Below, one piece after another: positions 5,683 to 5,696 of a DNA stretch of 5,696 bases. The notes beneath the pieces are model-generated. The model searched no databases. It saw only the letters and a list, made by a program, of their open reading frames with translations, and was not told the DNA's origin. Origin of the DNA: Dethiosulfatibacter sp. (lineage in GTDB: Bacteria; Bacillota; Clostridia; Tissierellales; Dethiosulfatibacteraceae); contig JAUVAG010000102.1 in assembly GCA_030591825.1 (NCBI GenBank), forward strand, positions 1 through 5,696. The letters are read 5' to 3'. Both the position numbers and the translations under genes were made by a program. Each line of letters starts with the position of its first letter. Position 1 is the first letter of the stretch.

Positions 5683-5696
5683 ATGGAATTAATGAC
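5683..5696 (+). CDS. possible start of the next cobalamin gene (truncated by window end)
   Basis: An ATG at 5683, 15 bases after the cobU stop, opens MELM and runs off the window. A GGTGGA (5675-5680) precedes it but is only two bases from the ATG, so the RBS is poor. In many Clostridia cobU is followed by cobS, cobT or cobC, and a close downstream start would fit. Four codons cannot identify the gene. Confidence 0.3.

Overview
The window comes from an AT-rich Gram-positive genome, most likely a member of Clostridia or Tissierellia. The support is low G+C, strong AGGAGG-type ribosome binding sites, canonical sigma-A promoters, and gene families common in that group. All genes I can support lie on the + strand; minus-strand ORFs look like shadows.

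Region 1-900 is the end of an ABC exporter operon: the C-terminal part of an ABC-2 type permease, then a 64-residue two-helix membrane protein with its own strong RBS. Region 1009-1955 is a graveyard. It holds the N-terminal part of an FtsX-type permease, a frameshifted middle piece of the same protein, and possibly the last residues of an HlyD-like adaptor, closed by a strong intrinsic terminator (1964-2004). The simplest reading is an export locus that has lost at least two internal blocks.

Region 2023-4123 is a self-contained unit: a good promoter, a structured leader, and an intact 659-residue translational GTPase of the Tet(M)/Tet(O)/EF-G type. The GTPase motifs are all present, but the domain IV loop differs from the one used by classical tetracycline ribosomal protection proteins, so resistance should not be assumed.

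Region 4126-4912 is a promoter carrying short direct repeats, followed by a two-gene operon: a four-helix DUF2178-like membrane protein and a 73-residue XRE/YozG-type regulator that overlap by one base.

Region 5007-5696 starts the cobalamin-assembly genes: intact cobU and a possible first few codons of a following gene. The cobU leader is unusual. A perfect-consensus sigma-A promoter is followed about 40 bases later by a complete intrinsic terminator whose U-tract abuts the cobU ribosome binding site. With the tet-like leader hairpin and the domain IV loop, this is the part of the window most worth checking. I did not find a clearly new multi-gene system.
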